Shown piece after piece: positions 8,801 to 16,729 of a stretch of 37,818 bases of DNA. Numbering within the stretch: position 1 is the first letter of the stretch; each line of letters opens with the position of its first letter. Made by a program: the position numbers and the translations under genes. Origin of the DNA: a bacterium (GTDB lineage: Bacteria; Myxococcota_A; UBA9160; UBA6930); assembly GCA_024226235.1 (NCBI GenBank), contig JAAELW010000379.1, positions 1 through 37,818 on the forward strand, given 5' to 3'. The notes beneath the pieces are model-generated. The model had not been told where the DNA came from and searched no databases. It saw nothing but the letters and a program-made list of their open reading frames with translations.

Positions 8801-9159
8801 CATTCGAGGCCAATGGCAATTCGAGCGCCGGGAGTTTCGTATTCGGCGGGCCCGCTACAGAGGAGGAGCAGGCTCGCGTACGCCTCGAGCCGGGCGACAC
8901 GGCTGCGCGGGTGGCCTTCGACGACGCTGTGGCGACCCTGCTCAACGCTCTGGCAGCCGGTGCGCTGCCGCCGCGCCTGGTGACGTCAGCACTCATCGAA
9001 GAGGCAGGGGCCTGCGAGTACTGCGAGCTGGCGGAGGCCTGCACGCGGGGAGACAGCGGCGCTCGGCGTCGTTTCAGCGCATGGATCCGCGGCGAAGCCG
9101 GCTCGCCAGCCGAACGCGCGGCACGCGCGGTCTTCGATCTCGGAGGTGGCAGCGGATGA
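5878..9159 (+). CDS. addB: AddB-like helicase-nuclease subunit with iron-sulfur nuclease domain
   Basis: A 1093-residue protein starting at GTG. The N-terminal half is the helicase-like, largely inactivated region (VRVIVPSASLRQHFSARL near the start). The C-terminal PD-(D/E)XK RecB-type nuclease domain carries IDYKTGK (Asp938, Lys940). Cys777 (RCPWQSFLG) plus C-x2-C-x5-C (Cys1046, Cys1049, Cys1055) give the four ligands of the AddB [4Fe-4S] staple. AddB acts with AddA on double-strand DNA ends, resecting them for RecA loading, and its inactive helicase region normally recognises Chi. Residues 282-303 are an in-frame duplication (33-bp units at 6721-6786). Its stop falls at the start of a four-unit tandem repeat leading into addA. 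Confidence 0.9.
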   Translation: MGVRLGGKIGFEAPVVAARGARAAEDRLVAAVVGLADAAVRNPGGLLRPVRVIVPSASLRQHFSARLVRERPALLGVEIQTLAAIAQQLVQQDRPEPPAADGDLLLPVLVRRAAAEEPDLLGELHESSGWGGSGEPSGGEGALLGVVRDLLDAAFLRPHEQGVCERLAGVATGRVGARAEALVRVASRVLIACENGGLMPRSTVFLEASERLEREGPEALPSSAVFIHGVADATGVASDLIAALVRIQGAQVWLPMPTDPAFPDKQAPGHRFTERLRERLGEPELLEGDPGLEPELSEGDPGFEPVRFVIQRAQGARAEVRAAAERVRVLLDAGAVPERIGFVARDLAGYRLALSQEFRAFGIPFSGGQGFATREARRVRALLGLLSEGENCVTDLWLDATDRLRGAEFGDLRLGLHRLGVRRLRDLASLDLDERLGRDGRLRLPSVRGIDTDQEVPSGDDSESTRVRVPGRLLRRAISRETLVWAVDAAGATLRWLEQASEPSALEAQLVWLDELLAGPLAWTATTSGRDPVLAAGQKLAQRVLPKWTFDGSEVALLLGRLLEGAGRARLGGAGAGVQVLTAMEARGRSFDLLFLVGLNRDVFPRSVGEDPLLPDSLRRALAQLLPGIPVKSRGFDEERHLFAWLCGAAPEVVLSWQAVSEDGKERPRSPLVERILLARPELPVHDALAPLEADSRTRPLAEHLVCTALRGGAGPQSALMHALDPIRGAARTAVLDELEARGPRWQRPGPYSGFIGEDSTRLQRLYVTRLEGLARCPWQSFLGRSLGLEPVPDALAAFPDANPALLGNVVHDTLEAIVARSGAPTRGSLQPLLPRTPVDVDWPTTEELEALLQNAAHEVAMEEGIVLPGFARFLARRVRPILHRIGELETRGGVLPRVVGAELDARLSIVGPGGVPLELAFRADRVDAGEKQLELIDYKTGKPVSTAKRASTRKDHLLAGIREGRRLQIAAYAAFEANGNSSAGSFVFGGPATEEEQARVRLEPGDTAARVAFDDAVATLLNALAAGALPPRLVTSALIEEAGACEYCELAEACTRGDSGARRRFSAWIRGEAGSPAERAARAVFDLGGGSG
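6721..6786 (+). repeat. In-frame 33-bp tandem duplication in addB
   Basis: Two adjacent 33-bp units (6721-6753, 6754-6786) encode EPELLEGDPGL and EPELSEGDPGF. The units differ at only a few bases, so the copy is probably fairly recent. The reading frame is kept, and the repeat lies in an acidic, probably looped segment away from the nuclease motifs. Confidence 0.9.
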
Positions 9160-9307
9160 TCCGTCGCAACGATGAATTCAAGAGCGAACGCCGATGACCC
9201 GCCGCAACGATGCATTCAAGAGTAAATGCCGATGACATCTCGAATTGATGACCAGCAGTCGGGAACCCCGATGACATTCCGGACTGATGACCAGCAAGCT
9301 CGAATGC
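9155..9307 (+). repeat. Four degenerate 38-39-bp tandem units across the addB-addA junction
   Basis: Units begin at 9155, 9193, 9231 and 9270, each opening with GATGA. Units 1 and 2 share CGCAACGATG and ATTCAAGAG; units 3 and 4 share GATGAC, then TGATGACCAGCA. The addB stop lies in unit 1. ATG codons in units 2-4 make the addA start ambiguous, and units 3 and 4 encode the near-repeat PMTSRIDDQQ / PMTFRTDDQQ at the AddA N-terminus. Confidence 0.85.
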
Positions 9308-12300
9308 TCGCCCAGCGCCAATTCGAGGTTCCGCTCGTGCTCGAAGCTGGCGCCGGGACTGGAAAGACGGCGGTGTTGGTCTCACGCATCGTGGCCTGGT
9401 GCCTCGATCTGGGCTGGCTGCGGGCCGAGAAACGCGTCGCGGAGCGCGGGTGGGTCGGAGCTCCCGCGCCTACCGAGGAGCAGATTGCTGCAGAGGCGTT
9501 GCGCGGGGTCGTCGCCATCACGTTTACCGAGGCCGCTGCCGCGGAGATGGCCTCGCGGGTCGGTGCCGCACTGCTCGCGCTGCGCCGCGGAGAGCTGCCC
9601 GACGGCTTCGATGAAGACGTGTTGCCCGCTCTTCCGCTTCGGAACGCTCGGGCAGAGGCGTTGGTAGGCGCACTCGACCAACTGGCGGTGCGGACCATTC
9701 ATGCCACTTGTCGACGCTGGCTCTCGGCCCACGCGGTGGACGCGGGGCTGCGTCCCGGTTTCCAGATCGATGCGGATGGCCAGCGGCAGGTCGAGATCGT
9801 CCGGGAAGTGCTCGAAGCGCATCTTCCCGAGGTGTACGGCGAGCCTTTCGATCCGGATTTCGCCGTACTGACGGATGCGGGCTTCGGCCCTCAGGATGTC
9901 GAGCAGGCCCTCGTCAGGCTGCTCGGCGAGGGGGTCCTGGCCGAGGATCTGGCAGCCGATCCGGTGGGGCCCGATGCGCTGACCGGTTTGGCGAGGCAGC
10001 TATGCGAGGCCTGCGACGGATTCATCGCACTCGAAAGTGGACGGCTGCTGGCACTCGGCGGTGCTGCCTCCGCGGTCGTCGAAGCAGTCGAAGCGGTGAT
10101 GGCGACCCGGACTGTGCTCGGCGCAGAGCTTCCGCGGGATGCCGAGGCATGGGATGTGATGCGCGGGGAGATCGCGAGCTGCTGGGAGGTTCGGCGCCCG
10201 AAGCTCGCGGACTTCGCGCGCGGCGGCTTCGGAAAGAAGGGAGAAGCTGCGCTGGGAGAGGATGCCTCCGGTCTGGCCGACGCCGGACGCCGTCTGAAGC
10301 TCGTACTGGGTCACGTGTTGGACTTCGATCCGATCCTGCTCGCTTCCGGCCGCCGGGTTCTGGAGCGCCTGCTCGCGCTGGCGCACGAACGGTTGCGTGA
10401 TGCCGGCACTGTGACCTTCGGAGGCTTGCTGCGGGGCGCGCGGGATCTGTTGGTCCGGCGGCCGGATGTGGCCGCGAAGCTGCGTGGCGAGATCGATCAG
10501 ATCCTGGTCGATGAGTTCCAGGATACGGATGCGCTGCAATGTGAGATCCTCGAAGCGCTGGCACTCGGCGATGATGCGGGGGAGCGCCCCGGTCTCTTTC
10601 TCGTCGGGGATCCCAAGCAGTCGATCTATGGCTGGCGGGGCGCAGACCTGCGGGCCTACGAGGGCTTCGTCGCGAAGGCTCGTGCAGCGGGTGGCCAGGT
10701 GCTTCCATTGGTCGTGAACTTCCGCTCGACCGCTGCCGTGCTGGATGAGGTCGAGCGCGTGGTCGGGCCGATCATGCACCAGGTGGCTGGGCTCCAGCCC
10801 GCCTTCCAGCGCCTGTTGCCCCGAGAGGGAGAGGTCCCGGAGCCGTTGCCCGAAGGTTGCCATCCGGTGGAGCATTGGTTGAGCTGGCCTCTGGACGAAC
10901 AGGGTCGGCCGGTCACGGATCGGGCCAAAAGGTTCTCCACCGAGCTCGAGGCCCGGGCGGTCGCGGCCGATCTGCAGCGGCTGCGAGCAGCCGGGGTGTC
11001 GCCCGGCGACGTCGCTTTGTTAATGCGCTCCTCGAGCGACTTCGATGTCTACCTCGGTGCATTGCGCGAGGCTGGTATTCCCTTCGTCGTCGAGCGCGAG
11101 GAGCAGCACGGGCGCCGCCGTGAAGTGGTGGACGTGATGGCCTGGTTGCGCTGCCTGCTCGATCCGAATGATTCGCTGGCGCTGGTGGCCACCTTGCGTT
11201 GCTCGCTGGTCGGCGTCCCGGATGCTGCGCTGGTTCCGCTCTGGCGGATCGGTTTCCCCGAACGTGTCGCCCGCCTGCACGGCTCGGAAAACCAGGAGCT
11301 CGAAACGCTGAGTCGCGAAGTATGCGAGGTGGCCCATGCGCTGCCCAGCGGAGTGCCCGGGCTCGAGAGGATTGCCGGTTGGGAGGAGGGCCTGGTGGCC
11401 TTCCTCCGCGAGCTCGGTCCACTGCGTGCGCTGGCGGAAGAGGGGCCGGTGGACCTCTTCGTGGAGGCATTGCGCGGGCCGTGGGGGCTCGAGGTCGGCG
11501 AAGCCGGGCGGCACCTCGGTGCGCATCGGCTGGGCAGCCTGGACCGGGTCTTCCGCGAGCTGGCAGATGCGCTGGAGACCAACGGCGGTTCGCCGACAGA
11601 GGTGCTCTCCCAGCTGCGTCGTGCCGGAAGCCGCGACCTCGAGCATCGCGAGGGCCGGCGCCGAGCCTTCCATCAGAATGCGGTGCATGTGATGACCGTG
11701 CACAAGGCCAAGGGCCTGGGCTTTCGTCACGTCTATCTGCTCCAGGCACACAAGGGCGTGCAAGCGGACACGTTGGAGAGCACCACATTGGAGCGTCGTG
11801 AGGGGCGCTGTGAGTACGTGCTGTTCGGGGCCGCGACCCCGGGCATGCTCTCACTCGCGGAAGAGAAGGCCCAGAGAACCGCTTGCGAAGGCGTTCGCGT
11901 GCTCTATGTCGCGGCGACCCGCGCCAAGCAGCGGCTCGTGATCGTCGGGCACCGAGCGCCCGGCGCGAGCAGGGACGAGAGTGCGGGTCGAAGTACGAAC
12001 GTGAGCTTCAGCGCGCTGCTCAGTGCCCGGCGCGGCGGTCCGGAGGATCTGGCCGCGCGCGGGGAAGAGGCTCTGGCGGCCGGGGGTCGGGTGCTGGACG
12101 GTGATGGCGTCCAGTGGGTGCTTCCGGCTCTCGGGCCTCCTCTGACCCCCGCCGGACCGGCGGCGGATGCCCCGGGAATCCCATTCCCCGACGAGGTACT
12201 GGCCCAGGAGAAGAGCCTGGTGGCGAATCGCAAGCTCGCGTCCGCACGCCAGGCCCGGACGTATGGCGGCACCGCTTCCTCCCCTCACGACATGCCGGCA

Positions 12301-12843
12301 CTTTCCGGCGACGGGTCGGGAGATCGGGCGGCTCGAGACCGGGCGATGCAGGTTGGCACTGCATTCCACACAGCTCTCGAACGACTCGAATTGGCTGCAC
12401 CGGTGGACACCTGGCGCTCCGCGTTGGAGTCCAGCCTGGACGAGCAGGGCCTGGATCCGGAAGGCCTGGCGCGCGGTCGGGCGCTGGCGGAACGCTTCGT
12501 CGCCAGCTCGCTGGCCGAGCGGTTGGCGGGCCTGGGTGAGCGCCTGGTCGGGCGCGAGGTGCCATTGTTGCTGGCCCCCGAAACCGGCGAGGACGCACCG
12601 GTCGGGTATGTCGCGGGAGTGATCGACCTGCTCTATCGAGACGAGGACGGGCAGGTCGTCGTGGCGGACTACAAGACCGATTCGATCGGGCACCCCGAGG
12701 AGTTGGACCGCCGCGGTCTGGCCTATGCCAGCCAGGGCAGGGCGTACGTACGCGCTGTCCAGGCGGCGCTGGCTCTGGCAGAGCCGCCGCCATTCGAGCT
12801 CTGGTTCGTGGATGTCGGCCAGCGGATCCGGATCGCGGTTTGA
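9226..12843 (+). CDS. addA: AddA-like ATP-dependent helicase-nuclease subunit
   Basis: A 1205-residue UvrD/RecB-type (SF1A) helicase with C-terminal nuclease, the usual AddA length. Motifs in order: Q-motif-like DDQQARML, Walker A AGAGTGKT (41-48), AITFTEAAAAEM (Ia), DEFQDTD (II, Asp429-Glu430), GDPKQSIYGWRGAD (III), VNFRSTAAVLDEV (IV), MTVHKAKGLGFRHVYL (V), VLYVAATRAKQRL (VI) and the nuclease motif VADYKTD (Asp1148, Lys1150). It is the motor and second nuclease of the AddAB double-strand-break repair complex. Two nuclease domains, one per subunit, distinguish AddAB from RecBCD. The conserved protein may start at the in-frame ATG at 9271, because the first 15 residues arise from the junction repeats. 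Confidence 0.93.
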   Translation: MPMTSRIDDQQSGTPMTFRTDDQQARMLAQRQFEVPLVLEAGAGTGKTAVLVSRIVAWCLDLGWLRAEKRVAERGWVGAPAPTEEQIAAEALRGVVAITFTEAAAAEMASRVGAALLALRRGELPDGFDEDVLPALPLRNARAEALVGALDQLAVRTIHATCRRWLSAHAVDAGLRPGFQIDADGQRQVEIVREVLEAHLPEVYGEPFDPDFAVLTDAGFGPQDVEQALVRLLGEGVLAEDLAADPVGPDALTGLARQLCEACDGFIALESGRLLALGGAASAVVEAVEAVMATRTVLGAELPRDAEAWDVMRGEIASCWEVRRPKLADFARGGFGKKGEAALGEDASGLADAGRRLKLVLGHVLDFDPILLASGRRVLERLLALAHERLRDAGTVTFGGLLRGARDLLVRRPDVAAKLRGEIDQILVDEFQDTDALQCEILEALALGDDAGERPGLFLVGDPKQSIYGWRGADLRAYEGFVAKARAAGGQVLPLVVNFRSTAAVLDEVERVVGPIMHQVAGLQPAFQRLLPREGEVPEPLPEGCHPVEHWLSWPLDEQGRPVTDRAKRFSTELEARAVAADLQRLRAAGVSPGDVALLMRSSSDFDVYLGALREAGIPFVVEREEQHGRRREVVDVMAWLRCLLDPNDSLALVATLRCSLVGVPDAALVPLWRIGFPERVARLHGSENQELETLSREVCEVAHALPSGVPGLERIAGWEEGLVAFLRELGPLRALAEEGPVDLFVEALRGPWGLEVGEAGRHLGAHRLGSLDRVFRELADALETNGGSPTEVLSQLRRAGSRDLEHREGRRRAFHQNAVHVMTVHKAKGLGFRHVYLLQAHKGVQADTLESTTLERREGRCEYVLFGAATPGMLSLAEEKAQRTACEGVRVLYVAATRAKQRLVIVGHRAPGASRDESAGRSTNVSFSALLSARRGGPEDLAARGEEALAAGGRVLDGDGVQWVLPALGPPLTPAGPAADAPGIPFPDEVLAQEKSLVANRKLASARQARTYGGTASSPHDMPALSGDGSGDRAARDRAMQVGTAFHTALERLELAAPVDTWRSALESSLDEQGLDPEGLARGRALAERFVASSLAERLAGLGERLVGREVPLLLAPETGEDAPVGYVAGVIDLLYRDEDGQVVVADYKTDSIGHPEELDRRGLAYASQGRAYVRAVQAALALAEPPPFELWFVDVGQRIRIAV

Positions 12844-12854
12844 GCAACCGGATC

Positions 12855-12884
12855 GTGACCTGACTCCGGAGTGAGCCAGGTCAC
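12855..12884. terminator. Hairpin downstream of addA
   Basis: GTGACCTG and CAGGTCAC form an 8-bp perfect stem 11 nt after the addA stop. The 14-nt loop itself holds the palindrome ACTCCGGAGT. No T-run follows. It is plausible as an end-of-operon structure, but function is unproven. Confidence 0.4.
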
Positions 12885-13004
12885 TTGGAGCGGAGCCGAG
12901 CCTGCCGTTCTTCCTTGAAACCCCGCCCAAGGCCGTCGTTCGGCCCAAAGTGCCTCAAGCGAATACGGGGGCAGGACGATGGAAGTCGCGATGGGGAACA
13001 CCGG

Positions 13005-14534
13005 ATGAAGAAGACCTTTCTGGTCCTGCTAATGGTCGGATTGGCGTTGTCGGGCCTTTCCGTGTGGTCCGGCCTGCGCGTCGAGGCGACCCACCAGGAG
13101 CTGATCGCGGCTCTCGAAGAGCGCCCCCAGCTGCGGGTGCTCAGCAGTGAATTCGAGCGCGGGTTGTTGGACTCGACAGCCAGGACAGAATTCGAGCTGC
13201 GGGGTGCAGCCGGCGCGCTCTTCCAACGGCCCCTCGAGTGGGCTGGCCAGCATAACGTCCGCCAGCGCATCGGCTTCCATCTCGAGCATCACATCGAGCA
13301 CGGTCCGGTCAGTCTCTGGAGGTGGTTCAGCACCGGTGCGGTGGGTACGCCCATCGTGGCCCACGTGCACTCGACCTTGACCCTCGATCAGGAGGCCTGG
13401 TCCGAGCTGGCAGCTGCCTTCGGAAAGCTCCCGGCCGCGCAATTCCACGTGCGGGTCGCTGCCGATGGACACGTGAGGGGCCGCCTCTCGATGCCGGCTG
13501 CCGATCTCCAACCCAGGAATGTCGAGCCCGGCGATACGCCGCGCTGGGTCGGTAAGCTCGCAGAAGTTCGTGGCGACCTGGAAGTCGTGCCGGAGAGCGA
13601 TTTGCTGCAAGTGGCCCTCCAGGCCGGGGGGCTCCACCTCGGTGGCAATGACATGAGCCTGGATGTGGGCGAGTGGACCTTCCATCTCAGGCTTCCGCTC
13701 GGCGAGTCGACCCATCCGAGCCGCGGCGAGCATGTCGTCCAGAAACTCGCGGTGGCCTGGCCGGCTTTGGAGCCGACCGATCCGATGCAGGCCATGGGTG
13801 GGCCCACCAGGATCGCGCTCGAAGGCATCGCCTGGACGACCGAAGGCCGCTCCGAAGAGCTGTGGGTCGAGGCAGGCTTCGATCAGGTCCAGTGGAATTC
13901 ACTCGAGGCCACGGACGTGCGGATCGGAATCGAGGCGATTCGCGATCTCGATCCTCAGGAACCCACTCCCGAGGCGCATCTGGCAACCCTGCTGGGTTTC
14001 CTTCCGGAGCTGAACATCACGGATTTCGGTGGCCAGACGTCCGAGGGCCCGTTCCACGTTTCCGGTCGGGTTCGCTTCGATCCGACCGTCGCCGAAGGCG
14101 GGTCCAATCTCGAAGGCGAGCTCGAGCTCCGTCTGCCGAGTGTCTGGACCGATGCCCTGGCCGGGGACGACGAGGCCGTGCTAGGCGCCTGGATCGACGC
14201 AGGCGAGCTGGAGCGAGACGCCGAGGGCTACCTCGGGGATCTGCGCTTCGAGCCCAGTGAGCCCGGAGAAGAGAGCGAATCGAATGAGTTGGCCACCCGC
14301 CTGCTCGGCCTGCTCCCCGAGCTTCCCGTAGGTAGCCTGGCCGAGGAAGCGGAAGAGGAAGCCTCTGCAGTCGACGAGGTCGCTGCCGAATCGCCTGCTG
14401 TCACACCCGAAGACGCGCCCGGGGATCCTGCACTCGTGGTGTCCCAGGAAGAACCGGCCGCCCTGTCTGCGCTTCCAGAGGAGCTTCCGGAGGAAGCCGG
14501 CGCGGCCGCACCTCCCGCAGCCCCAGCCCCGTAG
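13005..14534 (+). CDS. DUF945 (YdgA-like) family protein
   Basis: A 509-residue protein starting MKKTFLVLLMVGLALSGLS, a signal anchor or signal peptide. It continues with a Gln/Glu-rich segment (ATHQELIAALEERPQLRVLSSEFERGLLDSTARTE, in pieces), typical of the DUF945/YdgA N-terminus. The middle is a beta-strand-rich, AsmA-like extended region. The C-terminal ~80 residues are low-complexity Glu/Ala/Pro. The role of DUF945 proteins is poorly defined; they are envelope proteins related to AsmA/TamB-like folds. Earlier in-frame starts exist, but the signal sequence fixes this ATG. A tiny frame starting at ATG 12979 ends in the overlap GGATGA with this start. The stop lies inside the first copy of a 32-bp duplication. 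Confidence 0.75.
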   Translation: MKKTFLVLLMVGLALSGLSVWSGLRVEATHQELIAALEERPQLRVLSSEFERGLLDSTARTEFELRGAAGALFQRPLEWAGQHNVRQRIGFHLEHHIEHGPVSLWRWFSTGAVGTPIVAHVHSTLTLDQEAWSELAAAFGKLPAAQFHVRVAADGHVRGRLSMPAADLQPRNVEPGDTPRWVGKLAEVRGDLEVVPESDLLQVALQAGGLHLGGNDMSLDVGEWTFHLRLPLGESTHPSRGEHVVQKLAVAWPALEPTDPMQAMGGPTRIALEGIAWTTEGRSEELWVEAGFDQVQWNSLEATDVRIGIEAIRDLDPQEPTPEAHLATLLGFLPELNITDFGGQTSEGPFHVSGRVRFDPTVAEGGSNLEGELELRLPSVWTDALAGDDEAVLGAWIDAGELERDAEGYLGDLRFEPSEPGEESESNELATRLLGLLPELPVGSLAEEAEEEASAVDEVAAESPAVTPEDAPGDPALVVSQEEPAALSALPEELPEEAGAAAPPAAPAP

Positions 14535-14584
14535 CTCGTCACGGTCTCAGGCGCCCAGCCCCGTAGCTCGTCACGGTCTCAGGC
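14521..14584. repeat. 32-bp tandem duplication covering the convergent stop codons of two genes
   Basis: Two copies (14521-14552, 14553-14584) match at 31 of 32 positions. Each contains both a plus-strand TAG and a minus-strand TGA. The DUF945 gene ends at the TAG of copy 1 (14532-14534) and the carboxyltransferase gene at the TGA of copy 2 (14571-14573). With a single copy the two genes would end only 4 nt apart. Confidence 0.92.
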
Positions 14585-16130
14585 TGTACTGACGCGGCCC
14601 ACGCAAAGCCTCGAGCCCGGGTGCGCACAGCCGGATCCATTGGCAGAGCGCCGGGCGGGTCTCGCGCGGGTCGAGCAGGTCGTGGACGCCGAAGGCTTCC
14701 GCCCGAGGGTAGGGGCTGCGTTTCGCGGCGAACTGCTCCTCTAGTTCGGTGCGCCGCGCGACCGGATCTTCAGCAGCCTCAATCTCGCGCCGAAACGCCA
14801 CCGCGACCCCTCCCTCGATGGGGAGAGCGCCGGCTTCGGCGGAGGGCCACGCGAAGACCGTACCCTCGGGTCCGAAGTGCGCGGCGGCGGCCACGCCGTA
14901 GGCCTTGCGCACGATCACGGAGACCATCGGCACGGACGACTGCTGCACCGCGAACAGCGCCGCTGCACCGTGGCGGATGGTTCCGGCCCGTTCGGCTTCG
15001 GAGCCGATCATGAAACCGGGCTCGTCGACGAAGGCCACGATGGGCAGGTGGAACGTGTCGCAGAAATCGACGAAGCGGCGGACCTTCTGTGCGGCATTCG
15101 CCGTCATTGCGCCGGCGTAGAAGCGCGTGTCGTTGGCCCAGATGCCGACCGGATGGCCGTCCAGACGGGCCAGCCCCGTCACCTGGGAACGGCCAAAGCC
15201 CGGGGTCATCTCGAAGAAGGAATCGCGATCGACGATATGACCGACGAGCTTGCGCGCATTGTAGACCCGACGGCGCTCTCGCGGGATGATCTCGGCAAGG
15301 GCTTCTTCGCGGCGATCTACATCGTCATCACAGGCGCCGACCGGGGGAAGCTCCCAGACGTTTGTCGGCAGGTAGGAGAGGAAGCGACGGATCGCCTCGA
15401 ACGCTTCTTCTTCATCTTCGACCACGTTGTCGACCACGCCGCTTCGAGCGTGCAGCTTGGCCCCGCCGAGTTCGTCCTTGGTGAGATCCTCACCGGTGGC
15501 GCGGGCCACCACGGCCGGTCCGCCGATCAGGATCTGGGACGTGTGGCGGGTCATCAGCGAGAAGTGGGAAGCGACCAGACGCGCAGCGGGGAAGCCCGCA
15601 ACGGCGCCCAGAGCCGCGGAAACGACCGGAGCAGTCGCCATCACCTGCATGATCGAGCGAAAGCGCGGGGCCGCAAAGACCGGGTCGCCCATCGGCCGCG
15701 GTGCACCCTTGCCGCGGCTGCCCGTCACGCTGCCGCCGCCCCCCTCCAGGAACCGGATCAGCGGCAGCCGATATTGGAGGGCCAGGGTTTCGGAGTAGAC
15801 GCTCTTTCGCAGACCTGCAGGGGAGGGCGACCCACCGCGTTGGGTGAAATCCTCACCGCCCATCACGACCGGCCGACCGTCCAGATGGGCCGTCCCGAGC
15901 ACATAGTTTGCGGGGGAGAAATCCGTGAGGCGGCCGTCTTCATCGACTTCGCCATGGCCCGCGATCGGGCCCTGCTCGTGGAAGCTCCCCGGGTCGGACA
16001 ACTGGTCGATGCGTTCGCGAACCGAGAGCCGGCCTCGTTCGTGCTGCTTCGCCACCGCTTCGGCTCCGCCCATTTCGAGCGCTCGGCGGCGACGCTCCTC
16101 GATGCCCTCGATTTCAGATTTCCAGCTCAC
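14571..16130 (-). CDS. Acyl-CoA carboxylase carboxyltransferase (beta) subunit
   Basis: A 519-residue biotin-dependent carboxyltransferase of the propionyl/methylcrotonyl/acyl-CoA carboxylase beta type. The GTG start at 16130 is preceded by TTGGAGGA with 5 nt spacing and gives SWKSEIEGIEERRRRALEMGG, the usual N-terminus. Two crotonase-like halves are seen. The first has RERIDQLSDPGSFHE, GEDFTQRGGSPS and the oxyanion-type LEGGGGSVTG. The second has IVDRDSFFEMTPGFGRSQVTGLARLDGHPVG, NANAAQKVRRFVDFCD-like and VDEPGFMIG, with KAYGVAAAAHFG near the end. It transfers carboxylate from biotin to an acyl-CoA; which acyl-CoA cannot be told. No biotin carboxylase partner is in the window. It follows the cyclotransferase-like gene by 20 nt. 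Confidence 0.9.
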   Translation of the reverse strand: MSWKSEIEGIEERRRRALEMGGAEAVAKQHERGRLSVRERIDQLSDPGSFHEQGPIAGHGEVDEDGRLTDFSPANYVLGTAHLDGRPVVMGGEDFTQRGGSPSPAGLRKSVYSETLALQYRLPLIRFLEGGGGSVTGSRGKGAPRPMGDPVFAAPRFRSIMQVMATAPVVSAALGAVAGFPAARLVASHFSLMTRHTSQILIGGPAVVARATGEDLTKDELGGAKLHARSGVVDNVVEDEEEAFEAIRRFLSYLPTNVWELPPVGACDDDVDRREEALAEIIPRERRRVYNARKLVGHIVDRDSFFEMTPGFGRSQVTGLARLDGHPVGIWANDTRFYAGAMTANAAQKVRRFVDFCDTFHLPIVAFVDEPGFMIGSEAERAGTIRHGAAALFAVQQSSVPMVSVIVRKAYGVAAAAHFGPEGTVFAWPSAEAGALPIEGGVAVAFRREIEAAEDPVARRTELEEQFAAKRSPYPRAEAFGVHDLLDPRETRPALCQWIRLCAPGLEALRGPRQYSLRP

Positions 16131-16150
16131 GGGTCCTCCAAGGTGGGTGT

Positions 16151-16624
16151 CTAGCGTACCCCGGTCTGGGTGGGATCCGCGCGCCAGGGCAGGCTCTCGA
16201 GCCGGGCCAACCAGGCGGCAGGCAGGTCGTGTTGGCGGGCGCCATCGAGGATCATTCGGCGGTACCAATCGAACGGGACCGGATCATCGCCGCGCTGGTC
16301 GGAGCGGTAGGTCAGAGCCTGCCAGCGGGTCGAGCCTGCTCCCTCCCGAGGGCGGTCGACGTGAATCTCGACGCGTTCGTATCCGCCCTCGTAGCGGTCG
16401 AGGACTGCGAGTTGGCCTGGATCGAGCTGGTAGAGGGCTCCCCACACATGGTCGGCCGGATCGGGGACCAGGTTCGCTTTTGCGGATCCATCTCGTCCAG
16501 GCTTGTCGCAGACCCATCTGTGACCGCCGAGACGAGCAGCTCCGATCGGGAGTGTCGTGGCCACGCGCTTCTGCAGGCGTTGTACGGAGAGGTTCGATCC
16601 GTAGGCGAAGTAGAGGAGCTTCAT
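16151..16624 (-). CDS. Gamma-glutamylcyclotransferase (GGCT/AIG2-like) family protein
   Basis: A 157-residue protein with the family's N-terminal FAYGSNL (Tyr8 to Leu12), the substrate-binding loop, and LDRYEGGYERVEI, whose Glu79 matches the catalytic Glu of gamma-glutamyl cyclotransferases. The family cleaves gamma-glutamyl amides or gamma-glutamyl-epsilon-lysine, releasing 5-oxoproline; the substrate is unknown here. The start lacks its own ribosome-binding site, but the ATG overlaps the stop of a 30-codon ORF with a strong one (16621-16713), implying translational coupling. The downstream carboxyltransferase gene is 20 nt away, so it belongs to the minus-strand operon. Confidence 0.87.
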   Translation of the reverse strand: MKLLYFAYGSNLSVQRLQKRVATTLPIGAARLGGHRWVCDKPGRDGSAKANLVPDPADHVWGALYQLDPGQLAVLDRYEGGYERVEIHVDRPREGAGSTRWQALTYRSDQRGDDPVPFDWYRRMILDGARQHDLPAAWLARLESLPWRADPTQTGVR

Positions 16625-16713
16625 CGGGTAAGGAGAGCCTGCACGCCGACCGAGCGCTCCGGATCGATCCGTTCCGGTCGGCGGTCAGTGAGCGGAAACT
16701 CGGCTGTCTTCAT
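16621..16713 (-). CDS. Small ORF (30 residues) coupled to the cyclotransferase gene
   Basis: A reading frame of 30 codons (MKTAEFPLTDRRPE..., ending ALLTR) fills the gap between the phosphoesterase and cyclotransferase genes. It has a strong ribosome-binding site, GGAGGG (16718-16723), 4 nt before its ATG. It starts 16 nt after the phosphoesterase stop, and its TGA overlaps the next ATG as ATGA. The peptide is hydrophilic with no signal or membrane segment and no similarity I recognise. Its main role may be to bring ribosomes to the cyclotransferase start, which has no site of its own. The alternative is a chance frame. Confidence 0.5.
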   Translation of the reverse strand: MKTAEFPLTDRRPERIDPERSVGVQALLTR

Positions 16714-16729
16714 GGTGCCCTCCATGTGT

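Noticed and set aside
9155-9307. CRISPR-like or phage-attachment repeat
   Set aside because: The units are contiguous with no spacers, are only partly conserved and encode the AddA N-terminus, so tandem duplication explains them better.
14531-14570. GTAGCTCG stretches resembling a tRNA D-arm
   Set aside because: They have no acceptor, anticodon or T-arm context; they belong to the 32-bp duplication at convergent gene ends.
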